DNA of 64,000 nt from Lumbricus rubellus. Its lineage: Eukaryota > Annelida > Clitellata > Crassiclitellata > Lumbricidae. The notes beneath the pieces were generated by a model. The model saw only the letters and a list, made by a program, of their open reading frames with translations. It had not been told where the DNA came from and searched no databases. The position numbers were made by a program, and so were the translations under genes. Shown here piece by piece: positions 38,078-49,903 of the stretch (position 1 is its first letter; the number at the start of each line of letters is the position of its first letter). Location of the stretch: assembly GCA_945859605.1 (NCBI GenBank), contig OX243827.1:5129845-5193844 (forward strand). The letters are read 5' to 3'.

Positions 38078-38470
38078 TCATCATCAAAAACCATAGGCGC
38101 AACGCCCGTAGGTGTCCGACGCCACTCTCCGTCTGAGCCTGTCTCGTGTCATCTCCCAGTTTCTACAGGCTAGCAGGTCTACTCCATGTCATTATATCTT
38201 GAAGTATTTGGACCGTCTTGTCTGCTTGAAGAGAATGTTAGGAAAGAGGCATGAAGGATAACTTGGGTCAATGCCCGTATGTGTCCCATGCTCTCTCCAC
38301 CGACTCTCTCCACCGGTCTGTCCTGACTGCCTGTGCATGTCTGCTTCACATCATGACACCTTGAAGCAACTGGGCAGCTATGTCACTTGTGTAGTGGTTT
38401 TTGCGGATTTCAATCGTTTTTGTTTTCTACCGCCACCCATCCGGCAAACCTTCCTCCTTTAACCGGGCTT
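38078..38470 (-). repeat. (GAT)n-tailed dispersed repeat, copy 2
   Basis: Reverse-complement relative of 19148-19572; starts on the + strand with atcatcatcatc and contains cgcccgtaggtgtccgacgc. It lies directly beside the mariner-like MITE. Confidence 0.55.
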
Positions 38471-38474
38471 AGGA

Positions 38475-39095
38475 CCAGCACAGGGAAGTTGATGGTCCTC
38501 TGTGGCGGAGAATGGATGCATTTTAACATCATGCCCAGGACATGCACCATGTATATCACAGGACAACAGTAATTTTGCTTCCTGACAGGGTTTTCATGTG
38601 TTTCTTATAGGCTAGTAGTTTCTGCCGCTGATCACGAAAATCACATTGAAATTGCACCTCCACTTAACGTTTTTGAGAAATGTTAAAATTTTATATTTAT
38701 TTCCATATTTTTCAGCTATGGCCTAACGTTAGGCCTATAATAAGATTGGTGTAACAGAGGCATGCACTCAAGATAGTTTTACATAAATGCTTGTCTTGTA
38801 TACATAATAAATAAATTTGGGTCTGCCATACTATACGATTAACCACGAAAGACACACCACGACTGGACTTGTCAATAAAGCATTTGAGCTGTACTTTGGT
38901 TGTAAGACAGGAGAGAAAGCCAAGAAACGGGTGCCTCTCATTTGCTGTGGAAGATGTGGTGTACCGGTAGATCTGACCCTCCGTTGTGTTACGCTGGATG
39001 AAAGATGAAGAACTTAGTTTCTCAATGCACTCGAGGCTGTTTAATACTACTAAATGCTATGAACAGAACACATAGGCTAATTATTCTTATCCTTG
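38475..39095. other. Intergenic DNA, nothing recognised
   Basis: No exon, repeat end or known motif seen. A short frame at 38817-39008 (CCGRCGVPVDLTLRCVTLDE) has no family I can name. Confidence 0.35.
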
Positions 39096-39097
39096 TA

Positions 39098-40124
39098 CAG
39101 GGTGGCGCAAAATAAACCGGGCTATTAGTTTTTGCAATTGCAGCGCTTGAATAATCAAAGTAATTATCACTTTAAAACTATCATTAGACAGAAATGACAC
39201 AGAAAAATGAGAGCGCTACATAAAATAAAACTGACATCAAGTATTCTATGGCGTTAACTATTCTTTGTACCGTCATGGCGAAGCGTCTGCTGACAATTGA
39301 TGATAAATCGTTAATTCGTGCGTTAAGACTCGAAAAAAGATGGGGTTCGCTTCGAATGATTAGAGAATTCCCACAACGACAATGGAAGCGAAATACGTTG
39401 AATAATTTGATTAAAAAGATCGACGAAACTGGCGACACTAAAAGAAAACAGGGTAGCGGTCGACCGCGATCGGTTCGTACGGCTGATAACGTAGCGAAGG
39501 TCGAGGAACTGATTTCAAGTCAAGAAGACCAACCGGGAACAAGCAAATCTCCGAGAGAAATTGAATGTCAAACTGGTATATCTCGTAGAACTGTTCAGCG
39601 TATTACTGCCAGACATTATAGCTCACTCTTGTGACAATTTCCCTTTCCAACAGGATGGAGCACCTGCTCATCGTTCACAAAAAAACAGTTGCTTTTCTCA
39701 CTGCTCACGTTCCAGACTTTATTGAACCAGAAAATTGGCCACCGAACAGTCCGGACTTGAATCCCGTACGTAGACTATTCGATCTGGGGAATGCTTCAGT
39801 AGCTTGTCTACAGGCAGAGAATTCGAGATATTGAACATTTGAAAGAAGTTCTGACCGCATGCTGGGACGAAATCAGCGAGCACACTATCAACCGGGCTAT
39901 TGGACAGTTTCGCAAGCGATTATCATTGGTTATCGCAGCAAACGGAGGACATCACTTTGACTTAAATTTCTTACGCATTCAGAAAACTCTGAAATTTTAC
40001 AGTTCATTCAATGTTAGGCTATATTAAATGCCAAACCCATGCCATTTTTCTGTGTCATTTCTGCAGTCTAATGATAGTTTAAGGCAATAATTACTAATAG
40101 CCCGGTTTATTTTGCGCCACCCTG
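39098..40124 (+). mobile_element. Tc1/mariner-superfamily element, deletion derivative
   Basis: About 31-bp inverted ends (cagggtggcgcaaaataaac) are flanked by TA. The N-terminal frame 39248-39634 has the paired helix-turn-helix region (QWKRNTLNNLIKKIDETGD, GSGRPRSVRT, QTGISRRTVQRI). After a deletion removing the first catalytic Asp comes FPFQQDGAPAHRSQ (second Asp) and WPPNSPDLNPV (third), followed by a frameshifted tail with HLKEVLTACWDEISEHTINR. It is non-autonomous, with intact ends. Confidence 0.85.
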
Positions 40125-40125
40125 T

Positions 40126-40183
40126 AGGAGGCGGTTAGAGGCTAACCGGCGTATCGCTGGCTCGCCTCTAACCGCCCCCTACT
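40126..40183. repeat. Inverted repeat beside the mariner-like element
   Basis: ggcggttagaggc and gcctctaaccgcc are separated by 21 bases. It lies just outside the right end of the element at 39098-40124. Confidence 0.75.
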
Positions 40184-40554
40184 GGCTCTCGGTGGACTGA
40201 CAGAATAATGTTGGTCGTTGTGCCGTTGTGCATTTCGACATGTTATCTTTTTGGATTCTATACGGAATTTGGGTGTTACGCCGAATGAAGAATTCATGAA
40301 GAAATTAGTTTCTCAATGCATGCATCGCAATCGTAATCTCCAAATTTATAAAGTGCCACTTGAAAGCCAAGCGTGGGCACTAGCTTATTCACGACCCCTG
40401 CGTTGAGTCGAAAGGGTTGTCCGTAAGAATAGTCCATCGTGGTCCGGGTCGAGTGTATTTACAAAGTCTGTTATCAGTTTTGTTGCTTTTTCCATGCATG
40501 AACAAATCGGCATATAGGGCTGCTTGCCGGAAATTGTCAACAGCTTTCCACTGT

Positions 40555-40890
40555 TCCCAACCCGTGGCCCGCCGGCAAAAAGTGGCCCGCCAGGCCTAAA
40601 AACGGCCCTTGTCTCTGAAAGAATTTAAAAAATAGATGAAAAAGTTGACAATTTGGACCGGACAGAACACATAATTATTTTCTATTAATTTTTTTTTAGT
40701 TTGACGTCTATAAATAACATAAAACATTATAGTTTGATCCAATCATAACATTTTGATATGCTTTAGTTAATAAAATTAATTCATTCATTTTAACCTTGTG
40801 GTCCCTACTGTCGTTTAACAAAGAAAAAGTGACCCTCGTGTCGTCCAAGTTAGAAAACGTGTCCTGAAACGGGCCGAAATAAGGAAAAAA
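40555..40890. repeat. hAT-like non-autonomous repeat fragment
   Basis: Contains cccgtggcccgccggc, ttgacaatttggaccggac and tgtggtcc...gaccctcgtg blocks also found at 60180-60535 and partly at 52198-52340. Those relatives end in ggttgggaaccac, typical of hAT-derived MITEs. Confidence 0.5.
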
Positions 40891-41099
40891 AGATTGGTAG
40901 GCCTAACCGCTGTTGCAGCAATGTAAGTAGACTAAGCTGAGCCAATCACTTGCAATATTATGTGGGTTGAAGCACCGACTTCTGGTAATCAAATGAATCA
41001 GTTTGAGGAAGCATTCAACTGCAGAAATAGCCTACTGAAACTGCAAGCAATTTGTGATTTTTCCGAGTCAGAAACCAAGTTTAAGCGTTTGTCCGACAG

Positions 41100-41360
41100 C
41101 ACCAAACGCATTCATTGCTTTTCACTGCTTCTAGAATCGTTCCAGTGACATGTACACTTGGATCGCTTTCAGATAAACGGAAAAAACACAGAACATCTCC
41201 ATTTATATAAATTCCCCGTCTGGCAATTGGATAATTGGCCCCCAACAAGCCATATAGCTTTGTCATCACGTATTTAAAAAAATAGTTTATACGGGTGAAT
41301 ATTTGATAATAGGTAATTTTAAGTTTCAGCATGCTAAATAAAAATCGGATTATCATATTT
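41100..41360 (-). repeat. Fragment related to the 21135-23697 DNA transposon
   Basis: On the - strand it reads GLLGANYPIARRGIYINGD and FFRLSESDPSVHVTGTILEA; the + strand at about 22520-22680 encodes the same DNA in broken frames. The protein family is not recognised. Confidence 0.5.
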
Positions 41361-41469
41361 TAAAAAGCGAAACACCATTAAATAGATATTAACTGAGCAG
41401 ATCTATTTGGTCAAAAACCAAATTTTAATATTTATTTACTTTATTGATTTATTGAAAGAAAAGCCTTAA

Positions 41470-42467
41470 ATGTCACGACCGCAACCTGTATCCAGGGTAG
41501 GTTACTTATTTTGAATTCCAAGTATAGCCAATGCATTTTAACAATTTTAAAAACTTTTGTGAGCATTTAATAGAGATTATAATTTTTCATCACAGTGGGT
41601 ACAGAATTAATCTTCAGGGATAGGTTTTCAATGTTAAATATTTTTTCAAAAGTCTGTAACATACTTTCAAATTTTCTATGTCAACACCGCAACCGCAGCT
41701 TGTGCACACCTATTAGTATTGCCTCGCGTGTGTTAATTACGCCTGCGCACTGCTACATTGCATCTCCTGCGTCTTCACTAGCCGATCGCGTATTGTAAAT
41801 GTAATTTATGATAATTTAAACCAGTTTATTAGGAATAAATGTCGGATAACCATCACGCGTATGTTTATTCAAGGTCACCACCGCAACCAACAATGCAAGC
41901 ATGCCATTAATATCTAAGCAATTTTAATTGTCATGTATCAAATCGCAAGCAAGTACAGATGAGACGGAACCTTTCATTGTATACGCGAGTGAAGCGGGGT
42001 TGGCCTAATATTTAAGCTTTAAACAATTTTGTCACCACCGCAACCGTCACCACCACAACCAAAGCAAGCAGTCGCGGCGGTGACTTCATGGTCGCGGCTC
42101 TGACACTTACTCAGTTGCTATAGGGTTTCAGTGACTATTTACATGGGCAACCATTGTGTTTCAACATTGTTCCAGTAGTAGAGTCTGGCTACCAGTTAAC
42201 TTTAAGTCAAATTTTATCCAATTCAGTAACCATACCCTGTTATTTTGTTAAAATTCGGTATGTAATATTTAAAGCAGTTATGATGTGTTCAGTTTTTTTA
42301 TTCACTTGTTGTTTCAGATCTTAGAAATAATTGCATGGCTTATATACACCGCATTTCAGCAGCATGAAACAAAGTAGTCTTTGGTGCTGTGGTCTGATAT
42401 GTTCTTTATTAAAAAATTTAATGTCTTGTAGTTTGCTGACATTGGCTGATGGTTGCGGTCGTGACAT
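41470..42467. mobile_element. TTAA-flanked element with dispersed inverted motif (piggyBac-like?)
   Basis: TTAA at 41466-41469 and 42468-42471 brackets the exact inverted repeat atgtcacgaccgcaacc. The motif gtcaccaccgcaacc recurs inside in the same orientation as the nearer end (41682, 41872, 42031) and inverted on the right (42076, 42089). More inverted copies lie outside the right end (42645, 42824, 42844). No transposase. The TTAA target suggests piggyBac, but the end sequence is not one I recognise. Confidence 0.55.
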
Positions 42468-43204
42468 TTAAGATGTGTTGCTTTCTGTTACCTAAACTTT
42501 TATTCAGAATAAATATTTCGAAGCTTTTGTTAATAACGGCTGGCTTACTTAAATATGTATTTATGCAACAATTTAATGTGCATTAATATTACATGCATGA
42601 GTAACATGATCATTATTTCTGACAGTTTATCATTGATACCATTCGGTTGCGGTGTTGACAATTTGCGCCTAAACTTATGTTCTTCCTATAATTTTTTCTG
42701 ATAATCTGATGGTACTCATTTTCATTTCACATTATATTACTTTTTTCCATGTCATGGTTTTTATTGGACTATTAAATTGCACAGAAATGTTTGTTATTCA
42801 GCTTGTTTACTGACATTTTAATTCGTTGCGGTGGTGACATTATGCGGTTGCGGTGGTGACATGGTGTGCTACACACCTACAATTTTCAAACCAATGTTCA
42901 TGGGGGTTCTAGGGCATATCCGTTATGAATCATATTTTTAATATCTTGGGACTATATTTGCACTTCGATTTATGTAACTTTTAACAATAAATATCACAAC
43001 TTTTTTTGTCTTGTACGCAGTGGCGGCGCCAGGGGAAGGCTAGGGGGGCTAAGCCCCCCCTAAACGTGGCTCAGCCCCCCCAAACGAAAAAGCCGAAAAT
43101 GTCTATAACGCTTTCTTCGCAATAAGGAAACTAGACAACGACAAACGGCACCAAAATCAACTATGTTATTGTGGCTAAATTCAAAATTGTCCTGGTTGAT
43201 CCAG

Positions 43205-44265
43205 TCCTTTCCCTCCAGCCCCGATTCAGAACAATCCGGACCTCAGTCCCCTTCCTCCCGCTAGTCAGCTAGTTCGAACTTTCAGCCCCCTCCATCCTCC
43301 AAACGGCTCCGGACCTCAGCCCCCTTCCTCCCGCTAGTTCGGACTTTCAGCCCCTTCACTCCTCCAGACCGGTCCGGATCTCAGCCCACTCATTTCGCCA
43401 GTTCAAACTTTCAGCCCTTCCATCCTGCAGACTGGTCCGGACCTCAGCCCCTTCACCTCGCCAGTTCGGACTTTCAGCCCCTTCCATCCTCCAGACCGGT
43501 CCGGACCTCAGCCCCTTCATCTCGCCAGTTCTGACTTTCAGCCCCTTCCATCCTCCAGACCGGTCCGGACCTCAGCCCCTTCATCTCGCCAGTTCTGACT
43601 TTCAGCCCCTTCCAGCCTCCAGACCGGTCCGGACCTCAGCCCACTTCATTTTGCCAGTTCGGGCTTTCAGCCCCTTCCATCCTGCAGACTGGTCCGGACC
43701 TCAGCCCCTCCATCTCGCCAGTTCTGACTTTCAGCCCCTTCCAGCCTCCAGACTGGTCCGGACCTCAGCCCACTTCATTTCGCCAGTTCGGACTTTCAGC
43801 CCCTTCCATCCTCCAGACCGGTCCTAACCTCAGCCCTTCCATCTCGCCAGTTCTGACTTTCAGCCCCTTCCAGCCTCCAGACTGGTCCGGACCTCAGCCC
43901 ACTTCATTTCGCCAGTTCGGACTTTCAGCCCCTTCCATCCTCCAGACCGGTCCTAACCTCAGCCCCTCCATCTCGCCAGTTCTGACTTTCAGCCCCTTCC
44001 ATCCTCCAGACCGGTCCTAACCTCAGCCCCTCCATCTCGCCAGTTCTGACTTTCAGCCCCTTCCAGCCTCCAGACTGGTCCGGACCTCAGCCCACTTCAT
44101 TTCGCCAGTTCGGACTTTCAGCCCCGTCCATCCTCCAGACCGGTCCTAACCTCAGCCCCTCCATCTCGCCAGTTCTGACTTTCAGCCCTTTCCATCCTCC
44201 AGACCGGTCCGGACCTCAGCCCCCTTTTCCCCGCCAGTTCGAAATTCCAGCCCCCAGCTAGTCCT
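43205..44265. repeat. Minisatellite, unit about 62 bp, about 17 copies
   Basis: Each unit contains gactttcagccccttcc, ctccagaccggtcc and acctcagcccc. Variant units alternate (ggtccggacc versus ggtcctaacc), giving a higher-order pattern. Confidence 0.9.
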
Positions 44266-45244
44266 ATACAATCACATACGAAGTGGGGTTTCAATTAGCA
44301 GCAGCACACATGGGGAGACTTGGGGGAAATGCCTTGGGGACGTTCCACAAGTTTGTAGTCAAGCCCGGCCCTAGGGTGTGCGGGGCCCAATGCAGCAAGC
44401 GATTCTCTGAAAAGGGTTCTCAAGCATAGCATTTGCGAAGTTGATTTCCTGCCAATAAGGCCCTGTAAGCATATGCCATAAGCTTTAATATTCTAGAAAA
44501 CTCGAATTCTACCGGTAGGCATAGCCCAGGGCTGAAAGTGGTTTGGGAAAGTTGCCGGGCTGACTGTGGCGGACGAACCGAAGCCTTTGAGCCGAAAATT
44601 TTCTGACGATCTTTTTTGGTCATTCGCCCAAAATTGTACAAATTTCACCCATTTTTGGTAACTGACGACTTTTTTAGTCATTTGCTCATAAAATTTCAAA
44701 ATCATACCATTTTTACCTATTTATTGTAGCGTATTTGACGACTTGTTTTTTTTAGTTGTTTCCCAAAAATTGTTAAACTTGCTTCCCGACTGATACCCGA
44801 CACCAGCAGGTCACAAAAATCAATGCCGGATTGCAGACCCTGACAGACTCGTCTCACTTTCAGTCCACACCTAGCCTGCATGTACACTAGTAGTTGTGAC
44901 TCGCTTTATTTGCAGACTCGCTCTTTCGGAATCTTTTCCAACACACCCACTCACTTTCATTTGACCTTAGTAGGCTATTAATTAATGCTGCCAAGCGATT
45001 AAAGCTGCCAATATCGTCACAGTAAAAATTAAAGTGAGTAGCGCGAGGACCTGAAAGCGCAGGGCCCACGGCGGCTGCAGACTCGTTCGCCTTGCTCTAA
45101 TGCCAGGCCTGTTTGTGGTTGGAGGACGGAGCCTCGGAGATGCTTAAGTGTAGGCCAACCCAAATATTTAATAAATATTTCAGATATATCATTATAAATT
45201 TCTACAGTGTTCTCCATTGTTTATCAATGATGAGCAATTTTGTT

Positions 45245-45770
45245 AAGACGACATCTTAAAATGCTACCCTTGCAGTGAGGAAATTCAAAAATTTCAGCGT
45301 GGTCTAGGCATATTTTATTGAACTTTAAACCAGGTCTTTCAACAATGAAATTATGAGAAATTTATTGAGATAACAGCTTGAAATGTTACCTTTACAGTGT
45401 GGAGATTTAAAAATTTAAACAACAGGAGGGGCACTTTCTGAAGTCACAAACCACGACTATCAGCACTAAGATTATGAGGTATTTAGATAAAATGGGGAGG
45501 GGGTATTTATTGAACTCCTAAACCATGTCTTTCAGCAATGAAAATTATGAGAGATTCTGCTGCTATGACAGTTAAAAAATAATACCATAACAGTACTGTT
45601 AGGAAATTTGACAGATTTAAGCAATTGGAGGAGACACTTTTTGAAGTCGTATCAGCACTGAACTGATGAGTATTTTCGCTATAATGACAGTCAAAAATGC
45701 TACCATTGAAGCCTGGAAATTTAAAAAAAAACATTTCGATAATGGGGAGGAGCATATCTCCTCCTTCAAA
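45245..45770. repeat. Tandem repeat of about 170 bp inside a hAT
   Basis: Units share aaatgctaccattgcagtg-like, gaaatttaaaaattt-like, attgaagtcctaaacca-like and cactgaaattatgagaa-like blocks. The same unit is found in another hAT at 61150-61640. Confidence 0.7.
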
Positions 45771-45784
45771 ACTCATCTCTCTGC

Positions 45785-46098
45785 TAGTGGCTCAACACTA
45801 GCAGAGGGATGAGTCTGCTGTCCTGGCTCGCAAAGCCCTTCGCTCTGCCTCTATAGCGGTAAGTTTTTGGTCCCACATGTTGAAACATCAACTTGTCAGC
45901 TTCGTGCTTTCTCAGTTGTAGGTCCTTCTGTCTGGAATAGTCTCCCGGCCGATGCAGATGCGCTTGCTACCTAGGGTTGACTTGTCAGTGTTCTACAAGC
46001 TCCTTAAAACTTTTTTGTTTCACCATGGTTGGACTGGGAGCTCTTCTGAGTGGATTTCTTGAAGGGGCGCTATTTAAATTCTTGAAATGAATGAATGA
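45785..46098 (+). mobile_element. CR1-like LINE 3' end inside the hAT
   Basis: Reads (broken) LARKALRSASIAVSF, VFYKLLKTFLFHHGWTGSSS and then tgagtggatttcttgaagg plus ggcgctatttaaattcttg, followed by tgaatgaatgac. It was carried along or inserted into the hAT. Confidence 0.65.
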
Positions 46099-46746
46099 CT
46101 AAGCAATAGTTGCAAATTAGGCCTTCACAAAAGTATAGGTTAAGCCTTCACAGAATAAGTTTTTTAAATGAGGAAAAACCCACTACATATGACATGCCCC
46201 TAGGGTTTCCTATGTATGCAGAAGGCCTACCCTCATGACAATATAGGCCTACTTATAAACTTGTTTAGGCTATATATGCTTAAACTTTTAACTTTTTGTG
46301 ATTATAGTAGCCTAAAGATTAAGACCATTTTCAATTTCTAAGCCCATTTCTTTTACAATAGTATTTTGACATTCTTATACTGGTAGTCTGCTACTCTGCA
46401 AAACGACTTCTTATTGAAGTTTTCATGATTTTATCGTTCACAAATAGCTGGCAAAAAGAGCATAAAAATGGTTCCAGTTGAGGTCAACAGAGCCAAAAAT
46501 GCGTTGGCGGCTGGGGCTCCGCCCCAGACCCCGCTGGGGGAGCTTACGACGCTCCCCCAGACTCCCTAGTCGGTATGGGCTTCGTGCCTTCGGCACTCGC
46601 AACTTGGCGCCTTCGGCGCTTCGTAAAAAAATTTAGGTTGGGCTTAGGGCTTCAGCCCCCCCAAACCTGAAATCCTGGCGCCGCCACTGCTTGTACGGAG
46701 CACCTAAAATTACCGGTTTTCAAATATTCACCCATACATGTTCTAA

Positions 46747-47160
46747 GACAGCGTTTCCCAAACTTTTTGGGCCACGGAACCCTTCGCGTCCTACTATTTT
46801 CGCGCGGAACCCCAATCAACTAAACGCATTGAAACATGCATATCGCCTGAGAAGCATATAGGCCTACTAAACCCAGCGCCTGAGAAGCATAGGCCTACGA
46901 AACACGCACTATTGTTGAAAAAAATTGTAAAAAATTTAAATTGCACTGTTTTGAAAACTACGACTCGTGAATCAACTGGATCCCAATAGGTGCAGGCCTC
47001 CATGAACTTAGAATGCCAACAGCTTTTGTTTCTTCTCATGCATTTTGTCTGGTATATGCTTGAAAGCTGGATTCTTATTGTCAGCTGCATCATTTCGTCG
47101 ACTTCGACATGTATAGGCTGTATTGTGCTTATGTTCCAGTAAAATTCGTACAATTTTTAC
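46747..47160. repeat. hAT-like end, truncated
   Basis: cagcgtttcccaaacttttt followed by gggccacggaaccc is a typical hAT terminal sequence. No matching right end was found. The - strand frame 46794-47153 is not recognised. Confidence 0.45.
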
Positions 47161-47379
47161 GTGGCAAATGGCAATGGCATGCCAACTGCAGCTTAAGGGG
47201 TCTGTGTCTGCTTCCTTAACGATCCCATTCGAGACACCGATCGTGAAGGTTGATTGGAATTCTATTTCATTTGCGTTATGTCAATAAGATCTGATGTTCA
47301 AAGTCTTCATTAGAAGAGTTAGCTGGTTTTCCGCCTACTTTGAATGATTACGAATCCAATTATTATCATCATTCACAGT

Positions 47380-47842
47380 AATAGTATTTCACCATCTTTA
47401 TCCAGTCAGTGTGAGAATTTCCAGGGTTGGTGTAATTGAGGCATGCATCCCTAGTCTTTCTTAAGATCCACAGTAAAGTCTTAATTACACACCGTAACTA
47501 AACAAAAATCAACGTCTGACTCCAAGTTATTTTTCTACAATTCTCATACTGCATCTGGTGCATCTAAAATTCCACATAATAAATATCGTCAAGCACATGC
47601 AAAAGCTCGTAAAAGAAGTTAATAATCATAAAATAATGAAGTTTTCCCATCAATTCCGATCATGGTTTCCAAATTGCTGATTAAAAAAAATTCATATATG
47701 TTTTCATATTGTAAAGTTTTTATGCAATTGGTCAGAAAATTGCTACAATTGAACAAAATGATAAATAGAGTGGGAAAATTGCCAGGGAGCAGTATTTTGA
47801 GGAACTTTTGAAAATACATTATAATCTGGAGCACCCTACTAT
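47380..47842 (-). repeat. Truncated copy of the 21135-23697 DNA transposon
   Basis: On the - strand it begins tagggtgctccagattataatg-like, matching the TAGGGTGCT end, and contains cagtatgagaattgtag, the uninterrupted target of the nested element. The MITE at 47843 landed in this terminus. Confidence 0.6.
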
Positions 47843-48429
47843 GGTTGTAGGACATTATCCCCCCTGGACATTATCCCCCCCGGACACTATCCCCCCCAGA
47901 CATTATCCCCCCCGGACATTATCCCCCCCCCGAAGTAGGACATTATCCCCCCCAGTCTATTACCCAAAAATGATTGACGCTAATAAGTCTACGAAGTTCA
48001 AATCACGTTAACAAACCTTTGTGGGCCTACTGACTGTATACGATTCCAATTCGTTCATTCATCTAATGACGACACTAACCCTAACACTAACCCTAACCGA
48101 CCCTCACGACACTTACACTGACCCTAACCGACCCTCACACTGACCCTAACCGACCATCACGACGCTTACCCTGACCCTAACCGACCCTCACGACACTTAC
48201 ACTGACCCTAACCGACCCTCACACTGACCCTAACCGACCCTCACGACGCTTACCCTGACCCTAACCGACCCTCACGACGCTTACCCTGATTTGTACATGA
48301 AGGGGGGATAATGTCCGGGGGGGATAATGTCCTAGGAAAAACCGGGGGGGAAAATGTCCGGGGGGGATAATGTCCGGGGGGATAGTGTCCGGGGGGGATA
48401 GTGTCCAGGGGGGATAATGTCCGTTTACC
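47843..48429. mobile_element. MULE-type MITE, 9-bp target duplication, telomere-like core
   Basis: The target duplication ccctactat is at 47834-47842 and 48430-48438. The ends start ggttgtaggacattatcc and (inverted) ggtaaacggacattatcc, then repeat a ggacattatcccccc unit about five to seven times per side in opposite orientations. The core 48065-48295 is a tandem repeat of aaccgaccctcacgac and cactgaccct units containing CCCTAA. End sequence and duplication length match the autonomous MULE at 50081-52118. Confidence 0.82.
48065..48295. repeat. Telomere-like minisatellite (CCCTAACCGACCCTCACGAC)
   Basis: About eight units of 22-31 bp, each containing ccctaaccgaccctcac. It lies inside the MITE and is not a chromosome end. 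Confidence 0.85.
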
Positions 48430-48758
48430 CCCTACTATACAGCCTACAGATGTCTCCCATAGCTAGAAGAAAACAGAAACACACTAATATAAAGCAATGT
48501 CTAAATTTTTCTATGGTCAATTATAATCAAAAGTTCATTATTTACTTCACAATTCTATTTTAAACAAGAGAAACAAGAGAATTAGTGTAACATTAGCTCT
48601 AGCAACAATTCATGAATTCCTCATATGAATTAAACTGACTGTTACTTCCAGAAGTGATCTTGCACTTTTAGTTAGTAGGCCATATAGGTAACAAAGAATT
48701 ATTTATTTTGTACGAAGCTTAGATAAAAATAATGTTAAAATTACGTTATTTCGAGGAA

Positions 48759-49570
48759 CAGGGTCATCTTATCCAGTAGGCACAGTAGGCACTGACCGCA
48801 CTGTGCCTAGGGCCTACGAACTTTTTAGGGGCCTACGAAATCCTGAGAAAAAATATTAAAATATAAATGTAGTGATTGGTCAATGACCGGAAAAAAACAA
48901 CAGAAAACGAAAACTTGCTAACTTTTTCAAGGCTAGAGTTAGCCAATGAAACAGTAACAATATTAGCTAAGCTACATTATGTTAACTTTGCGGCTCTTTG
49001 CATTCGCGAAATCGCTTATAACGTCTTCAAATGTCATTTCTCGCATTAAGTCGTTTTCAATTGAAACTTTGAAAGTAATGCAAGGGAGGATAATCGTGAC
49101 TGTCCCATCGTTGACCGAAGGTAATTTTTGATAATTTTCAGTTTCGAAAAAGAACGTTCACCTTCACAACTTGTTCCAAAGATAGAAAGATAAATTCGAA
49201 AAGCAATATTGACATTTGGAAAACTGGAGACCAGCTTGTCAGCTATTTGTGAACTAATCATTTCAGCTACAGATTTACTATCTGCAAACATTGAAGAAAA
49301 CAAAAGAAATTCGTCAATAAATGCATCTTCTAGATCTCAATTAATGCTTTTGCTCTAATCACTATTTCTTCAGTTGATAAAGTAGATTGAGATTTAAAAT
49401 CAAAGCTGAAATACGTTCACAAAACATGGTTTAGCATAATTTTAAGAAATAATGTAAATTTGTTGCAATTTGAATTAATGCAGAGTTGAGTTGGATAGGC
49501 CCTAGGGGCCTACGAATAGTTTAATATGCAAAAGTGCCTAGGGCCTACGATGACCATAAGACGGCCCCTG
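48759..49570 (-). mobile_element. hAT element with hATC-domain remnant, 8-bp target duplication
   Basis: The target duplication tcgaggaa is at 48751-48758 and 49571-49578; ends cagggtcatcttat / (inverted) caggggccgtcttat. The - strand frame 49046-49303 encodes FPNVNIAFRIYLSIFGTSCE, then GERSFSKLKIIKNYLRSTMG and LSSLALLSKFQ, the C-terminal dimerisation domain of hAT transposases. Upstream codons (FADSKSVAEMI) belong to the same protein; the catalytic N-terminal part is absent. Confidence 0.85.
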
Positions 49571-49729
49571 TCGAGGAAGACAAAAACTGAGTAACCCAGC
49601 ATTGCAAATCGAACTGGTTTTTGTCTACATAGGAAGGGGAACAAAATGGACGAAAATATTATCATAATCAATGAACCTCTAGACAACTGCAATTCAGAAA
49701 TCTAAGTCATCGGCTGCTGTACATATTAA

Positions 49730-49903
49730 TTATGCAGTCTGCGTAACTGGTGCGAGAAAGTTTTCATCAGCACTGAGTAAATTCTTTGTCAGACGATCGG
49801 TTGAAGGACGAAGCGATATAACGAACCATCCAAGAATCGCAGATATGCCACGGACAAGATTCAGTATCTGCCACTGGAATAGGTAGTCATCTGTGTTGTC
49901 AAC
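49730..49903 (-). CDS. TMEM237: TMEM237 terminal exon with helix 4
   Basis: The acceptor is cttgtag on the - strand; the stop TAA is at 49730-49732. It encodes VDNTDDYLFQWQILNLVRGI, helix 4 and a 30-residue tail. The intron before it carries an intact MULE. Confidence 0.85.
   Translation of the reverse strand, partial: VDNTDDYLFQWQILNLVRGISAILGWFVISLRPSTDRLTKNLLSADENFLAPVTQTA

Larger units (their letters stand above)
43018..46689. mobile_element. hAT transposon, 3.67 kb, non-autonomous, 8-bp target duplication
   Basis: Ends cagtggcggcgccagg and cctggcgccgccactg are flanked by cttgtacg (43010-43017 and 46690-46697). Inside: a minisatellite of about 62 bp (43205-44265), repeats of about 170 bp (45245-45770), a LINE 3' fragment (45785-46098), and GC hairpins near the right end (ggggctccgcccc, gtgccttcggcac, ggcgccttcggcgc). 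No transposase frame. Confidence 0.85.

Noticed and set aside
38817..39008. Short Cys-rich frame as a small protein gene
   Set aside because: No splice sites, start context or family match; likely chance.
46794..47153. Minus-strand 119-residue frame as a gene
   Set aside because: It starts within a hAT-like terminal sequence and shows no recognisable domain.
48065..48295. Possible telomere or CRISPR-like array
   Set aside because: The units are tandem without unique spacers and lie inside a MITE with a clear target duplication; this is eukaryotic DNA.
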